Source of the DNA: Flavobacteriales bacterium | GTDB taxonomy: Bacteria > Bacteroidota > Bacteroidia > UBA10329 | Direction: 5' to 3' | NCBI GenBank assembly: GCA_021739695.1 | Contig: JAIPBM010000009.1 | Location: 1 to 64,000 of the forward strand | Length of the DNA: 64,000 bases | In this document: positions 15,158 to 24,532 of the stretch, one piece after another | Numbering within the stretch: the first letter of the stretch is position 1 | How the letters are laid out: each line of letters begins with the position of its first letter | Program-made: the position numbers and the translations under genes | The notes under the pieces: model-generated | The model's input: the letters and a program-made list of their open reading frames with translations, nothing else | The model's database searches: none | What the model was told of the DNA's origin: nothing

Positions 15158-15670
15158 ATGAAGTTTTTAAAGGCCTTTGTGGCCGTTCTTCTTTTAGTAA
15201 TCGCCACTTTATTCCTTATCGGTTTTTTTGTGCCTGAAGTGGACGGAGAGCTGGAAACACGGATTGAACGCCCAGTAATTCAGGTATTCGCAGGAATGAT
15301 GAGTGTGCAGAACGCGCCCGATTGGGTGGTTGGGCTTGAGAGAATAGAGCGCACCAGCGGATTTTTGGCCATGCCCGGAAGTACCTTCACCTTGTACTAT
15401 ACAGGAACAGAAACGGAAGTGACCTACACGCTCGAGATCATTGAAGTGATTCCAATGGAATCTGTGAAATTCAAGTTGTATAACGAGATGTTGGAGTTTG
15501 AAATAACGATCAGATTTGAGGCAGATGGGCTTGACACGATTGTCAGGTCATACGTTCAGATGAAAGGAAAAGATCAACTTTCGCGGTCGTTTTTGCCGTT
15601 GCTCAAGTCGTCTATAATGGACGTAGGGAAAGATAATTTCGAGGCATTCAAACAACTTCAAGAACAATAG
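15158..15670 (+). CDS. SRPBCC/START-like domain protein with N-terminal membrane helix
   Basis: 170 aa. A hydrophobic helix at residues 5-27 (AFVAVLLLVIATLFLIGFFV) anchors or exports a START-like/SRPBCC domain: ELETRIERPVIQVFAGMMSVQNAPDWV, the usual start of the fold, followed by the antiparallel strands and a long C-terminal helix (MDVGKDNFEAFKQLQEQ). Ligand unknown. The downstream PanE-like gene begins 1 base after its stop. Confidence 0.78.
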   Translation: MKFLKAFVAVLLLVIATLFLIGFFVPEVDGELETRIERPVIQVFAGMMSVQNAPDWVVGLERIERTSGFLAMPGSTFTLYYTGTETEVTYTLEIIEVIPMESVKFKLYNEMLEFEITIRFEADGLDTIVRSYVQMKGKDQLSRSFLPLLKSSIMDVGKDNFEAFKQLQEQ

Positions 15671-15671
15671 T

Positions 15672-16679
15672 TTGAAAGTCCTTTATGTCGGCTCTGGAGC
15701 TGTAAATCTTTGTTTGGCCGGCTGGATGCATTCCGGAACAATATCAACCACATTTCTTGTTCGTACGGCTAGTAATGACCTTATTCGGACAGGAGCGTTC
15801 CAATGTCGCCTTCCAGGTGACCATAATACTCGCGTATACAAGTGTTTGGCCACGGCCACACTAGAAAACCTTGAGCGGCCCGACCTGGTAGTAATAGGCG
15901 TTAAGAGCTACTCGCTTACTGAAGTGCTTGATAAGTTGGAAGCTGCCTTCGGAAAGGACATTCCTGTCATGTCTGTGTTGAATGGCGTGAGACATGTGGA
16001 GGAAATATCCCGAAAATTCGACAATGCCATTTTTGCAACCATCGCATTCAACGCCTTCCGAATTTCAGAAATTTCTGCAGAAGCCGTTGGTGGCAGCATT
16101 GCTTTGTCTACCACATCGGCAGATACAACGACTATGGATGAGGTTCATGAGATATTGAAGCGGAAGATCAGCGTGACGATGGCTGATAATCCTTATGATG
16201 CAGCTCATTGCAAGTTGGTAATGAACCTAGGCAATGCCTTGCTTTCCATGGTTGGGTTCCACGATCATAGAAATAGAGAATTGGATGTGTTGCAAAAGAT
16301 TACCGCCACTGTTCTGTGGGAAGGTGTTCAGGTCATCCGAAAAAATGGAACGAAAGAAGTGCGCATTTCGGGTATGCCTACGTGGCCGCTTATCTGGATG
16401 AGCAAAAAACTTCCAACATTTATTGTTCTTCCCATCTTTGAAAAGAAGATGCAAGCTTCATCCATCAACAGCATGGCGCAGGATCTGCAAAAAGGTTCCG
16501 ACCACACAGAGGTTGAAGATATCAACGGCTACTTGGTGCAGTTGGCAGATAAGTTGGGAGTTGAAATTCCGTACAATCGAGCGCTGTACGAGCTATTCAA
16601 GCAATGGGTCCGATCAGGAGCTCAACCAATCAAACCTTCAGTACTTCTCTCCCACATCAATTCCTTTTCCAAGCGGTAA
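15672..16679 (+). CDS. Ketopantoate reductase (PanE/ApbA) family protein
   Basis: 335 aa from a TTG start at 15672, needed to include the Rossmann motif VGSGAVN at residues 6-12; no ATG is available in front of it. N-terminal NAD(P)-binding domain (LYVGSGAVNLCLAGWM, VVIGVKSYSLTEVL, SVLNGVRHVEEI), then the helical C-terminal domain with KLVMNLGNALLSMVGF and EVEDINGYLVQLADKLGVEIPYNRALYEL, the typical end of ApbA-C. Known enzymes reduce 2-dehydropantoate to pantoate in CoA synthesis; the divergent glycine-rich loop and low motif match leave other 2-oxoacid reductase roles open. Its last 58 bp overlap the convergent uridine kinase gene. Confidence 0.78.
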   Translation: MKVLYVGSGAVNLCLAGWMHSGTISTTFLVRTASNDLIRTGAFQCRLPGDHNTRVYKCLATATLENLERPDLVVIGVKSYSLTEVLDKLEAAFGKDIPVMSVLNGVRHVEEISRKFDNAIFATIAFNAFRISEISAEAVGGSIALSTTSADTTTMDEVHEILKRKISVTMADNPYDAAHCKLVMNLGNALLSMVGFHDHRNRELDVLQKITATVLWEGVQVIRKNGTKEVRISGMPTWPLIWMSKKLPTFIVLPIFEKKMQASSINSMAQDLQKGSDHTEVEDINGYLVQLADKLGVEIPYNRALYELFKQWVRSGAQPIKPSVLLSHINSFSKR

Positions 16680-17284
16680 AGCAGGTGGTCGGTCAGAACG
16701 GCCAAACCCTTATCGAACGTAATATTATTGGTGATGATGATATGAGAATCATCTCGATAAGGCTTCAGGAATTTCTTGTACGAAGGCATCACGTGATGTT
16801 CCCACTGATAACGGACCACACTTTCCGGATACCCGCGCTCTTCATGGTCGCGTTTTATCCTACGTTGCAATTTTATGTCTTCGCGCACATCCAAATACAA
16901 TCGTAGGTCTAGTGCGTGCCGCACATCTGGGTAGTGGAAAACAAAAAGCCCTTCCACCACCAGAATAGGTGCTGGTTCAACGGTAATTGTATTGCCGGCA
17001 CTCTCAGAATTGTTGAACGTGTACTCTGGGAACGAAATGGCTTCGCCACCCAGCAGTTTCTTAACGTCAGCGAAAAAGGCATCCTTGTCTATAGAAGTTG
17101 GAAGGTCATAATTCACTTCCCCATTCTCATCTCGTTGTTGCTGATCTTGAGGTTTGTAGTAATTGTCTTGAGAAATGATGCTGATGCTTCCTTTGGGAAG
17201 AGCAGCATGGAGTTTTTTTAAAAACGAGGTTTTGCCAGAAGCGCTTCCACCTGCAATACCAACCACATAATGCTTCCTACTCAT
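16622..17284 (-). CDS. udk: Uridine kinase
   Basis: 220 aa from the ATG at 17284; an in-frame TTG nine bases earlier is inside the promoter element and is not needed. Phosphorylates uridine and cytidine in pyrimidine salvage. P-loop GIAGGSASGKTSFLKKL (residues 9-25), ISQDNYYKP, NYDLPTSIDKDAFFADV, FPEYTFN, PILVVEGLFVFHYPDVR, and RIKRDHEERGYPESVVRYQWEHHVMPSYKKFLKP are the family marks. Its 3' end overlaps the convergent reductase gene by 58 bp. Confidence 0.95.
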   Translation of the reverse strand: MSRKHYVVGIAGGSASGKTSFLKKLHAALPKGSISIISQDNYYKPQDQQQRDENGEVNYDLPTSIDKDAFFADVKKLLGGEAISFPEYTFNNSESAGNTITVEPAPILVVEGLFVFHYPDVRHALDLRLYLDVREDIKLQRRIKRDHEERGYPESVVRYQWEHHVMPSYKKFLKPYRDDSHIIITNNITFDKGLAVLTDHLLYRLEKELMWERSTEGLIG

Positions 17285-17290
17285 GGAGTG

Positions 17291-17298
17291 CAAATATA
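17291..17298 (-). promoter_or_regulatory. Promoter -7 element of udk, very short leader
   Basis: TATATTTG read on the minus strand, an exact TAnnTTTG match, ends only six bases before the ATG at 17284. Transcription starting about seven bases downstream would give a leaderless mRNA. Confidence 0.6.
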
Positions 17299-17368
17299 TC
17301 CTTTCAGCTTACTGCCGACATAAAAACTGATGCGACCGTGTATCTTGCCGCCAAATACATAATCATTA

Positions 17369-18385
17369 ATGCCAACTGCATTTTCTCCGGATTTTCTGCT
17401 TGAGGTGAATGACCCGAACGGTCTGAGTGCCTATCTGCGGAATAATGATCACTTGCTGGAGGGTGAGCGATTGGAACATTTGGAAGTGGCAGGCGAAGGA
17501 AATATGAATGTGGTGCTGCGGGCCACAACCGATCAGCGTTCCATCATTCTGAAGCAATCTCGCCCTTGGGTTCACAAATATCCAAGTATCAAAGCACCCG
17601 TGAATCGGATTGCCACAGAATTCGAGTTTTATCGCACGGTACGGGAAAATGCCATCATCCGAAAGTATATTCCTGAAGTTCTGTGCTATGATGAACGCAA
17701 TTTCATTCTATGCTTGGAAGATTTTGGTCCGGCCAGCGATTTCTCATTCATTTACAGGAAAGGAGCTTTGCTGGATAAACGCCACATGGCTGATATGTCT
17801 AAAGTGGTTTCTGAGTTGCATTTCGGATTCAAGGACTTTCCAAAGAATCCACGTATTTCCAATGATGAGCTTCGTAAACTCAATCATGCACACATTTTTG
17901 ATCTACCGCTGAACCCGAACAATGGATTCGATCTGGATGGAGTTGTTCCAGGGCTTCAGCATGCAACCGAAAAGTTCAGGAATGATGCAGGTCTTCAAAA
18001 GAAGGCAAAGGAACTGGGCGAGGTGTATCTCTCAAACAACGGAACGCGACTTTTGCACGGAGATTATTATCCGGGAAGTTGGTTGAATACGGCCAACGGA
18101 TTCAGAATGATCGATCCCGAATTCAGCTTTGTCGGTCCGCCCGAATTTGAGTTGGGCGTAGCTATTGCTCATTTGAAATTGGCAGATCAGCCCGACAGTT
18201 TGATCAAAGACCTATTTGTCTATTATCATTTCGATGGTCGATTTGACGGAACGCTGCTCACCAAGTTTGCTGGTATGGAAATGATGAGAAGATTGATCGG
18301 TCTGGCACAATTGCCATTGGAACTTGACCTGAAAGAACGCTTGGAAATGCTGGATGAGGCCTACGAAAATGTGATGAACGGATGA
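17369..18385 (+). CDS. Phosphotransferase of the methylthioribose kinase/APH fold
   Basis: 338 aa. Protein-kinase-like sugar kinase fold: nucleotide loop VAGEGNMNVVLRATT with the lysine strand SIILKQSRPWVHKYP, catalytic loop LLHGDYYPGSWLN (HGD), and metal motif RMIDPEFSFVGPPEFELGVAIAHL. The IDPEF motif and the long N-terminal half (IATEFEFYRTV) are those of 5-methylthioribose kinase (MtnK), which phosphorylates methylthioribose in methionine salvage; other sugar or choline kinases share the fold, so the substrate is not certain. It overlaps the next gene by 4 bp, a nucleoside hydrolase, which could supply the sugar. Confidence 0.75.
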   Translation: MPTAFSPDFLLEVNDPNGLSAYLRNNDHLLEGERLEHLEVAGEGNMNVVLRATTDQRSIILKQSRPWVHKYPSIKAPVNRIATEFEFYRTVRENAIIRKYIPEVLCYDERNFILCLEDFGPASDFSFIYRKGALLDKRHMADMSKVVSELHFGFKDFPKNPRISNDELRKLNHAHIFDLPLNPNNGFDLDGVVPGLQHATEKFRNDAGLQKKAKELGEVYLSNNGTRLLHGDYYPGSWLNTANGFRMIDPEFSFVGPPEFELGVAIAHLKLADQPDSLIKDLFVYYHFDGRFDGTLLTKFAGMEMMRRLIGLAQLPLELDLKERLEMLDEAYENVMNG

Positions 18386-19344
18386 GAACGTTCTACCTTT
18401 CTATTGTTTGTCTGATTCCTTTTTTCGGCTTTGCCCAAAAGCAACGGGTTTGGATAGATACCGACATCATGATCGGGAAATTCAGACGTGATGTGGATGA
18501 CGGATTGGCATTGATCCTAGCACTTCGCGATACCAACCTTCAAATAGAAGGAATCAGCTTTGTGCATGGCGTAGATTATGCCGAAAAGGTGACAGGCAAA
18601 TTGCTCAACTGGTATGCTGCTGATCGGAACATTCCAATGTTCAAAGGTTCAGATGACAGTACTGGATTTGGAAAGGAAACCGATGCCGTAAAAGCAATGA
18701 TCGCTGCGCTGGATAAAGGCCCGATGGCCATTTTGGCACTTGGCCCAATGACCAATGTTGGAACCGTTCTCAAACTTCGGCCTGATCTGCACAAAAACAT
18801 CACGGCCATTTCGTATTGCGGTGGACGCAGACCGGGAATGCTGTTTAGTCCAGGTTCAGGAAAAGTGCGATTCTCCGATTACAATTTCGACCTCGACCCA
18901 AGATCATCAGCTGTTTTGCTCGAAACAAAAGTTCCGGTGCTTTTGGCCGGTTACGATTGCTCGGACAGTCTCTTTCTGAGTCGAGAAGATTTCATTCACT
19001 TGAAGAAAAGTGACAACAAAGGCGACCGATGGTTGTACCAACAACTGAAGGAATGGGAAAACCTTTGGAGCATGTTTTTAGGTTCAAAACGCGGATTTAT
19101 TCCGTTCGATTGCTCAACGGTTGGCGCGCTCTTTTATGCGAATGAGTTTCATACAGATGCCAGCATTCCAGCATTCATTAAAGAGGATGTAAACGATTCG
19201 AAACATACGGTTTCAACTGCAACCAAACTGTACCTTTTAGTGGATGAGAATGGCGAAGGCAAATCGGTATCGTATTGCGATCTAACCAAGGTAGCGTTTA
19301 AAAATCGTTTGCTTAAAGCCGTGAACCATCCTTCGTATCGCTAG
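18382..19344 (+). CDS. Secreted inosine/uridine-type nucleoside hydrolase
   Basis: 320 aa. Signal peptide MRTFYLSIVCLIPFFGFAQ puts it in the periplasm or outside, unlike most nucleoside hydrolases. The calcium-binding N-terminal motif is present in the longer form DTDIMIGKFRRDVDDGLAL, followed by EGISFVHG, MAILALGPMTNVGTVLKLRP (conserved substrate loop) and the late SDYNFDLDPRSSAVLLE. Hydrolyses the N-glycosidic bond of nucleosides to free base and ribose. Start overlaps the stop of the kinase (ATGA), so the pair is translationally coupled. Confidence 0.87.
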   Translation: MRTFYLSIVCLIPFFGFAQKQRVWIDTDIMIGKFRRDVDDGLALILALRDTNLQIEGISFVHGVDYAEKVTGKLLNWYAADRNIPMFKGSDDSTGFGKETDAVKAMIAALDKGPMAILALGPMTNVGTVLKLRPDLHKNITAISYCGGRRPGMLFSPGSGKVRFSDYNFDLDPRSSAVLLETKVPVLLAGYDCSDSLFLSREDFIHLKKSDNKGDRWLYQQLKEWENLWSMFLGSKRGFIPFDCSTVGALFYANEFHTDASIPAFIKEDVNDSKHTVSTATKLYLLVDENGEGKSVSYCDLTKVAFKNRLLKAVNHPSYR

Positions 19345-19366
19345 CAAGTTTATCTTTAGCAGCACC

Positions 19367-21958
19367 TTGGAGCTCTTAAAAACCAGTTTTCTCGCACTTC
19401 TATTTGCACTCTTCGCTGGCGCGGCCATTGCCGGATCGGTAGACGGTAAAGTGACTGATGAAGACGGTGGGGCTGTTCCTTTTGTAACGGTTTACATCGA
19501 AGGAACGACCATTGGCACAACTACAAACTCGGAGGGCAATTTTCACCTTGATCTGAAAGACGGTTTTCACACCATTGTGTTCAGGTACGTTGGCTATAAA
19601 ACCGAGATCAGAGGCGTTACCGTATCGGGTAAAACCGACCTGAATGTTGTGTTGAATCGAGTGGTTTTTCAGTTGGGAGAAGCACAGGTTGATGGCAACG
19701 AGGATCCAGCATATCGCATCATGCGTTTGGCGCGTTCGCGAAGGAAGTTCTATCAGCAGCAGGTGCGCGAATATTCGTGCAAAGTGTATGTGAAAGGCGT
19801 CAATTCGGTCAAGAATCTCCCGAAACGCATCTTAGGCCAATCCTTGGATATCAGCGGTTTGGACGAAACCAGAAGCGGTATTGTTTATCTCTCCGAAAGT
19901 TTGAGCGAGTACCATTTTAAGGCACCAGATAAGACAAAGGAGCGTGTCATTGCCTCAAAAGTGAGTGGAAATTCGCAAGGCTTTACCTGGAACAATGCCA
20001 CGAGTCTCAATTTCAACTTTTACGATCGAACCTACAATCTGCAAGGTCTGAGCGACCGCGACCTGGTTTCACCGCTTTCGCCTTCGGCAAACATGTATTA
20101 CCGCTACGTTTATCGCGGTTTTTACGTGGAGGATTCCATCATTGTGAACAAGATAGAACTCATCCCAAAGGTGAAGGGCGTTCCACTTTTTAACGGCTAT
20201 ATTTTTATTCAAGAAAACACCTGGCGAATTCATGGTGCGGAACTTTTCATGACCTCGGAAGCAGGAATCGATTTCGTTGACACCATTCGGATGAAGGTCG
20301 ATTTCATTCCGCTGTCCAAAGACCTTTGGATGAAGGGGAATTTGAGTTTCGATTTTGCCTTCAATGTCAAACTTTTCAAGGTGAAAGGTTGGGGTACTTT
20401 CAGTTCGGTATTCTCCGATTACAGTATCCGGGAATATGCACGCGATACAACGCTGATTGCCCGCTACGCTAAGATCGAAGAACCGACTGAGGAAGAAGAA
20501 GGAAGTGACGAGGTGATCAAAGGTCAGGCGGTGGCAAGTATTGGCGATAGTGCCACAGTTTTCGATTTTGATAGTTGGAAAAACGGTCCTATGCTGAAGG
20601 TAGAATCTGAGGCTAACGAGAAGGACGAAGCATTTTGGGAACAGATACGCACCGTTCCGCTCACAGAACTGGAACGCAAGGATTATCAGCGGAAGGATAG
20701 TATCGAGGTAGTGAAGGAATCCAAAGTTTACAAGGATTCCATCGATGATAAAAACAACAAGTTCGCTTTGAGGAATCTACTTTACGGCTATAAGTATCAG
20801 AATAGCACAAAGAATTATTCAATCGATTTTCAGTCGCCTTTCACAGCGGTTCATTACAATACGGTAGAAGGCTATTTGATTGATTATAAGGTCGAGTTTT
20901 CCACCTTGAACAAGGATAAGGGAAGCAATCTCTCGGTTGCGTGGAACAACCGCTATGGGTTCTATTCCAATCGCTATTATTCCAAAGCGCGCATCTTTTA
21001 TCGCTTTAACAGAATGAATCGTATGTCCATACGCGCAGAAGGCGGACGTTACGTAGAGCAATTCAACCAAGGAGCGGTTGGCGATGCGATCAATTCGTTG
21101 TATTCCGTGCTTTTGGAAGAAAATTACATGAAGCTTCAGGAACATTCGTACGCTGATGTTGCCTGGGGAGTGGAAGCATTCAATGGATTCCGATTGAATG
21201 TGAGTGGCTATTATGGTCAGAGAAGAACGCTGAACAATGCCACCAATTTGGATGGAACCTATGTGGATTACAAGACCAAGTATTTTTCTTTGAACGAACC
21301 AGGGAATGAAAGCAATGGTTTCAACGACCCGGTTTTTGGCGATAATAATGCAATCGTTATCGGTTTGGGTTTCGTCTATCAACCTGGCATGAAATACATG
21401 GAGCGGCCCAATGGTAAGATCAACCTCGGAACGATATGGCCAGAATTCACCTTCCGCTACGAAAAAGGATTGGGAGGTTTTGGAAAGTTGGATGCTGATT
21501 TCGACCTCCTGAAATTGAAAATTACCGATGAACATTCCTTCGGGCTGGTCGGTCGTTTTGAATGGGAAGCAAATGCTGGATGGTTTGCCAACAATAACTT
21601 TGTTCCATTCATGAACTGGCAACATTTCAATACATCACAGGTGCATGTGATGTCCAGCGGACTTGGGCGATTTATGGCCTTGCCGTACTACGCTGCAAGC
21701 ACAAATAAGTATTTCGTTCAGGCGCATATTGAGCACCATTTCAATGGTTTTATCATGAATAAGATCCCGTTGATCAAGAAGTTGAAATGGCAAGTGGTAG
21801 GCGGTGTTCATTATCTCTATGAACCAACGTATGGCAATTATTGGGAAGTGACCGCTGGAATAGAGAATATCTTCAAGATCATCCGTGTAGATTTTGTCGC
21901 TCCGTTCCGAGAAAGCAACGTTCAGAATTTTGCTTTCCGTTTTCAACTCGGCTTTTGA
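19367..21958 (+). CDS. DUF5686 outer-membrane protein with carboxypeptidase-regulatory-like domain
   Basis: 863 aa from a TTG start at 19367; no earlier ATG in frame. A signal peptide of about 22 residues is followed by a CarboxypepD_reg-like beta-sandwich (GSVDGKVTDEDGGAVPFVTVYIEGTTIGTTTNSEGNF, 23-60; the common SusC-type N-terminal plug neighbour domain), then the large DUF5686 region with beta-strand-rich segments, ending in an aromatic strand (NVQNFAFRFQLGF) like outer-membrane beta-barrels. It is probably an outer-membrane barrel with a periplasmic domain; substrate unknown. Preceded by a short gap after the nucleoside hydrolase with TATCTTTA, near the -7 consensus. Confidence 0.83.
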   Translation: MELLKTSFLALLFALFAGAAIAGSVDGKVTDEDGGAVPFVTVYIEGTTIGTTTNSEGNFHLDLKDGFHTIVFRYVGYKTEIRGVTVSGKTDLNVVLNRVVFQLGEAQVDGNEDPAYRIMRLARSRRKFYQQQVREYSCKVYVKGVNSVKNLPKRILGQSLDISGLDETRSGIVYLSESLSEYHFKAPDKTKERVIASKVSGNSQGFTWNNATSLNFNFYDRTYNLQGLSDRDLVSPLSPSANMYYRYVYRGFYVEDSIIVNKIELIPKVKGVPLFNGYIFIQENTWRIHGAELFMTSEAGIDFVDTIRMKVDFIPLSKDLWMKGNLSFDFAFNVKLFKVKGWGTFSSVFSDYSIREYARDTTLIARYAKIEEPTEEEEGSDEVIKGQAVASIGDSATVFDFDSWKNGPMLKVESEANEKDEAFWEQIRTVPLTELERKDYQRKDSIEVVKESKVYKDSIDDKNNKFALRNLLYGYKYQNSTKNYSIDFQSPFTAVHYNTVEGYLIDYKVEFSTLNKDKGSNLSVAWNNRYGFYSNRYYSKARIFYRFNRMNRMSIRAEGGRYVEQFNQGAVGDAINSLYSVLLEENYMKLQEHSYADVAWGVEAFNGFRLNVSGYYGQRRTLNNATNLDGTYVDYKTKYFSLNEPGNESNGFNDPVFGDNNAIVIGLGFVYQPGMKYMERPNGKINLGTIWPEFTFRYEKGLGGFGKLDADFDLLKLKITDEHSFGLVGRFEWEANAGWFANNNFVPFMNWQHFNTSQVHVMSSGLGRFMALPYYAASTNKYFVQAHIEHHFNGFIMNKIPLIKKLKWQVVGGVHYLYEPTYGNYWEVTAGIENIFKIIRVDFVAPFRESNVQNFAFRFQLGF

Positions 21959-22051
21959 CCGTTGGAGGACAAGTTCAGTGTATTCAGATGTAGGTTAACA
22001 TAGTCACAGATAGTATAAAGCGTACTTTAGCGAATTGTAAAAACAACAAGG

Positions 22052-24526
22052 ATGAAATATTTTTTAGGAATAATTATGCTGGTTTTGATGGGGCTGACTG
22101 CTGGGACAGCAAGCGCGCAATTGGTGGTTGATAATACATTGACGCCAACTCAGATGGTGGAAGATATTTTATTGGGGCCAGGAGTTACTGCCTCAAATAT
22201 TTCGTTTACGGGTGTTGGTGGACAAAGTGGTTATTTCAATGGGGTGAATTCTAACATTGGAATCAGTGAAGGAGTGATTTTGTCAAGTGGTAATGTTACC
22301 ACCGCCATTGGACCAAATAATGATCCTGGAGCGGGAAATGACGTTGGGCCTATCGGACCAAGTGGAGATTCTGATCTTGACTTGTTAAGCGGAGTTAACA
22401 CGTTTGACGCTGCCATTTTAGAATTTGATTTTGTTCCTACAGGCGATTCAATCGATTTCAGTTACGTGTTTGGTTCTGAGGAATACAACGAGTACGTGTG
22501 CGGAACAGTGAATGATGTGTTCGGATTTTTCCTAAGTGGTCCTGGGTTTGCGGGGCCTTATACGAATGGTGCTGTAAACATAGCGTTGGTTCCAGGTACG
22601 AATACACCTGTTTCTATCAACACGGTTAATAATGGTACAGCAGGCTTTAGCGGTACGGCTGCAACATGTGCTGCGTTGGATCCGAACTGGACCAGCTACA
22701 ATGTTTATTTCAATGATAATGCAGGCGGAACATCTGTTCAATACGATGGTTTTACGGTAGTTCTCAAAGCGAAAGCAGCAGTTCAATGTGGCGAAACATA
22801 TCACATTAAGCTGGCCATTGCTGATGGTGGTGATGGTATTTTTGATTCTGGCGTTTTCCTTGAAGCCAGGAGTTTCAGGTCAAATATTGTGGAGGTGGCT
22901 ATCGAAACCGCTTCAGGAAGTGTGGAAGAAGGCGGTGGTTGGATTGTTGAAAACTGTACGCCAGCGGTCATAAACTTTACCCGACCAGCAGAAAATGCTG
23001 ATACGCTCTTGGCTGTTCCGATCTTCACAAGTGGTTCAGCCATAAACGGTGTGGATTATTCAGGTGTACCAGACACGGTTTTCTTTGCAGTTGGCGATAC
23101 GTCAATTTCAGTTGAGATTCAAGCACTGCAAGATGGTTTGACCGAAGTTGGTGATAGCATAGTCATTACAGTTTATACCATCAGCCTTTGTGGTGATACG
23201 ATTATTTCAACAGGTACAATTCAGATTTATGATCTGGGACCTGCCTTCCCAGCCTTTGCGCCTGACGATTTTGTTTGGTGCTCTGCAGACTCGGCTATGC
23301 TGGATGCGAGTGCTTTAATGGGAAATCCAGGCTACACATATCAATGGAGCAACGGAGCAATTGGGGAATCAATTTGGGTGAATCCTAACTCAGATACAAC
23401 CTTCATTGTACAGGCTACAGATGCGTGCGGAACTCTATCATTGCCAGATACGGTCAATATTGATTATGTGGTGATGTCATTGCAATTAAGTAATGATGTA
23501 ACACTTTCTTGTCCTGGGGATAATGCAGTCCTTACCGCCATTGCAACTGGAGGTGTGCCATCATATAGCTACGCATGGAGTTCAGGTCAATCGAGCACAA
23601 CGATAACCGTTCAACCTACTCAAACCACCGATTACGTCATTTCAGTGACAGACAATTGTCCAGCAGGTTCAACTGTAAGAGACACCATTACGGTAACGGT
23701 TCTTCCATACACACCAGTTTCTGTAAGCGTACAAGACACGTCAGTTCTATGTCCTGGAGATTTGGTTTCAATTTCGGCTGATGTTGCGAATGGAACTTCG
23801 CCATTTGATTTTAGTTGGAGTGATGGAACTTCCGGTTCGAGCACTACAACAAACCCAAATACAACTATTGAACTCATACTTACGGTAACTGATAACTGTG
23901 GTTCAGTTGCCACAGATACGGCAACCGTCTCTGTACCAGTATACAATCCATTAACAGCTACAATATTGAACTCAGACCTATTGCTATCAGATACCGTAAC
24001 GGTCTGCGAATTGTGGTCAGACACACTGGCAAGTGCTGTTTCAGGTGGATTGGCACCGTACAGTTACAATTGGAGCGGCACGCTTATTGAAAGCTCGCTC
24101 ACAAACGATTCTGCCGTGGTGAGTGTACCGTATGAACTTTCTCCAGATTCAGCCATCATCGGGCTTTATACACTGACCGTTGTGGACCAATGCATGGAAG
24201 AGGTGATGGCAGAAGTAGTAGTAGAAGGAATAAGCTGCGACATCATTCAACCAGGAATTTTTAACCCGAATTCAACATTTGTTGGGGCAACAGATATCTG
24301 CGGAAACGCTCCGCAGAATAACGTTTTCAACCTTCCTTGCTTGGAGTTGTATCCTGGAAACACCATGACAATTTGGGACCGTTGGGGAAGAAAATGCTAC
24401 AAAACGGATGAGTATCATTTGAATCCATGGGATGGTGGCAATAAATCAGAGGGAACATATTTTTATGTTTGTGAATTGCCAAATGGCAAAGAGCCTGTGA
24501 AGGGATACTTTCAAATTGTAAGATAA
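22052..24526 (+). CDS. Choice-of-anchor L domain protein with T9SS type B (gliding-type) C-terminus
   Basis: 824 aa. Signal peptide ending in ASAQ; residues 24-270 form a choice-of-anchor L domain (LTPTQMVEDILLGPGV, GISEGVILSSGNV, FDFVPTGDSIDFSYVFGSEEYNEYV, DVFGFFLSGPG). A Calx-beta-like segment around 290-395 (INFTRPAENADTLLAVPIFTSGSAINGVDYS) is followed by three PKD-like/Ig-like repeats with conserved YxWSNG/SSG motifs. The final ~80 residues (GNTMTIWDRWGRKCYKTDEYHLNPWDGGN ... GTYFYVCEL) are the type B sorting domain of gliding-associated T9SS cargo, which is anchored or released at the surface. First gene of a three-gene run ending at the terminator at 25957. Confidence 0.9.
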   Translation: MKYFLGIIMLVLMGLTAGTASAQLVVDNTLTPTQMVEDILLGPGVTASNISFTGVGGQSGYFNGVNSNIGISEGVILSSGNVTTAIGPNNDPGAGNDVGPIGPSGDSDLDLLSGVNTFDAAILEFDFVPTGDSIDFSYVFGSEEYNEYVCGTVNDVFGFFLSGPGFAGPYTNGAVNIALVPGTNTPVSINTVNNGTAGFSGTAATCAALDPNWTSYNVYFNDNAGGTSVQYDGFTVVLKAKAAVQCGETYHIKLAIADGGDGIFDSGVFLEARSFRSNIVEVAIETASGSVEEGGGWIVENCTPAVINFTRPAENADTLLAVPIFTSGSAINGVDYSGVPDTVFFAVGDTSISVEIQALQDGLTEVGDSIVITVYTISLCGDTIISTGTIQIYDLGPAFPAFAPDDFVWCSADSAMLDASALMGNPGYTYQWSNGAIGESIWVNPNSDTTFIVQATDACGTLSLPDTVNIDYVVMSLQLSNDVTLSCPGDNAVLTAIATGGVPSYSYAWSSGQSSTTITVQPTQTTDYVISVTDNCPAGSTVRDTITVTVLPYTPVSVSVQDTSVLCPGDLVSISADVANGTSPFDFSWSDGTSGSSTTTNPNTTIELILTVTDNCGSVATDTATVSVPVYNPLTATILNSDLLLSDTVTVCELWSDTLASAVSGGLAPYSYNWSGTLIESSLTNDSAVVSVPYELSPDSAIIGLYTLTVVDQCMEEVMAEVVVEGISCDIIQPGIFNPNSTFVGATDICGNAPQNNVFNLPCLELYPGNTMTIWDRWGRKCYKTDEYHLNPWDGGNKSEGTYFYVCELPNGKEPVKGYFQIVR

Positions 24527-24532
24527 AACCAC

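Noticed and set aside
15076-15207. N-terminal extension of Tpx
   Set aside because: It overlaps the divergent gene at 15158 and its promoter; the ATG at 15075 gives the usual Tpx length.
20819-21625. Long open frame on the minus strand inside the DUF5686 gene
   Set aside because: It is antisense to a well-supported gene, has no signal or domain and no upstream element; it is a shadow frame.
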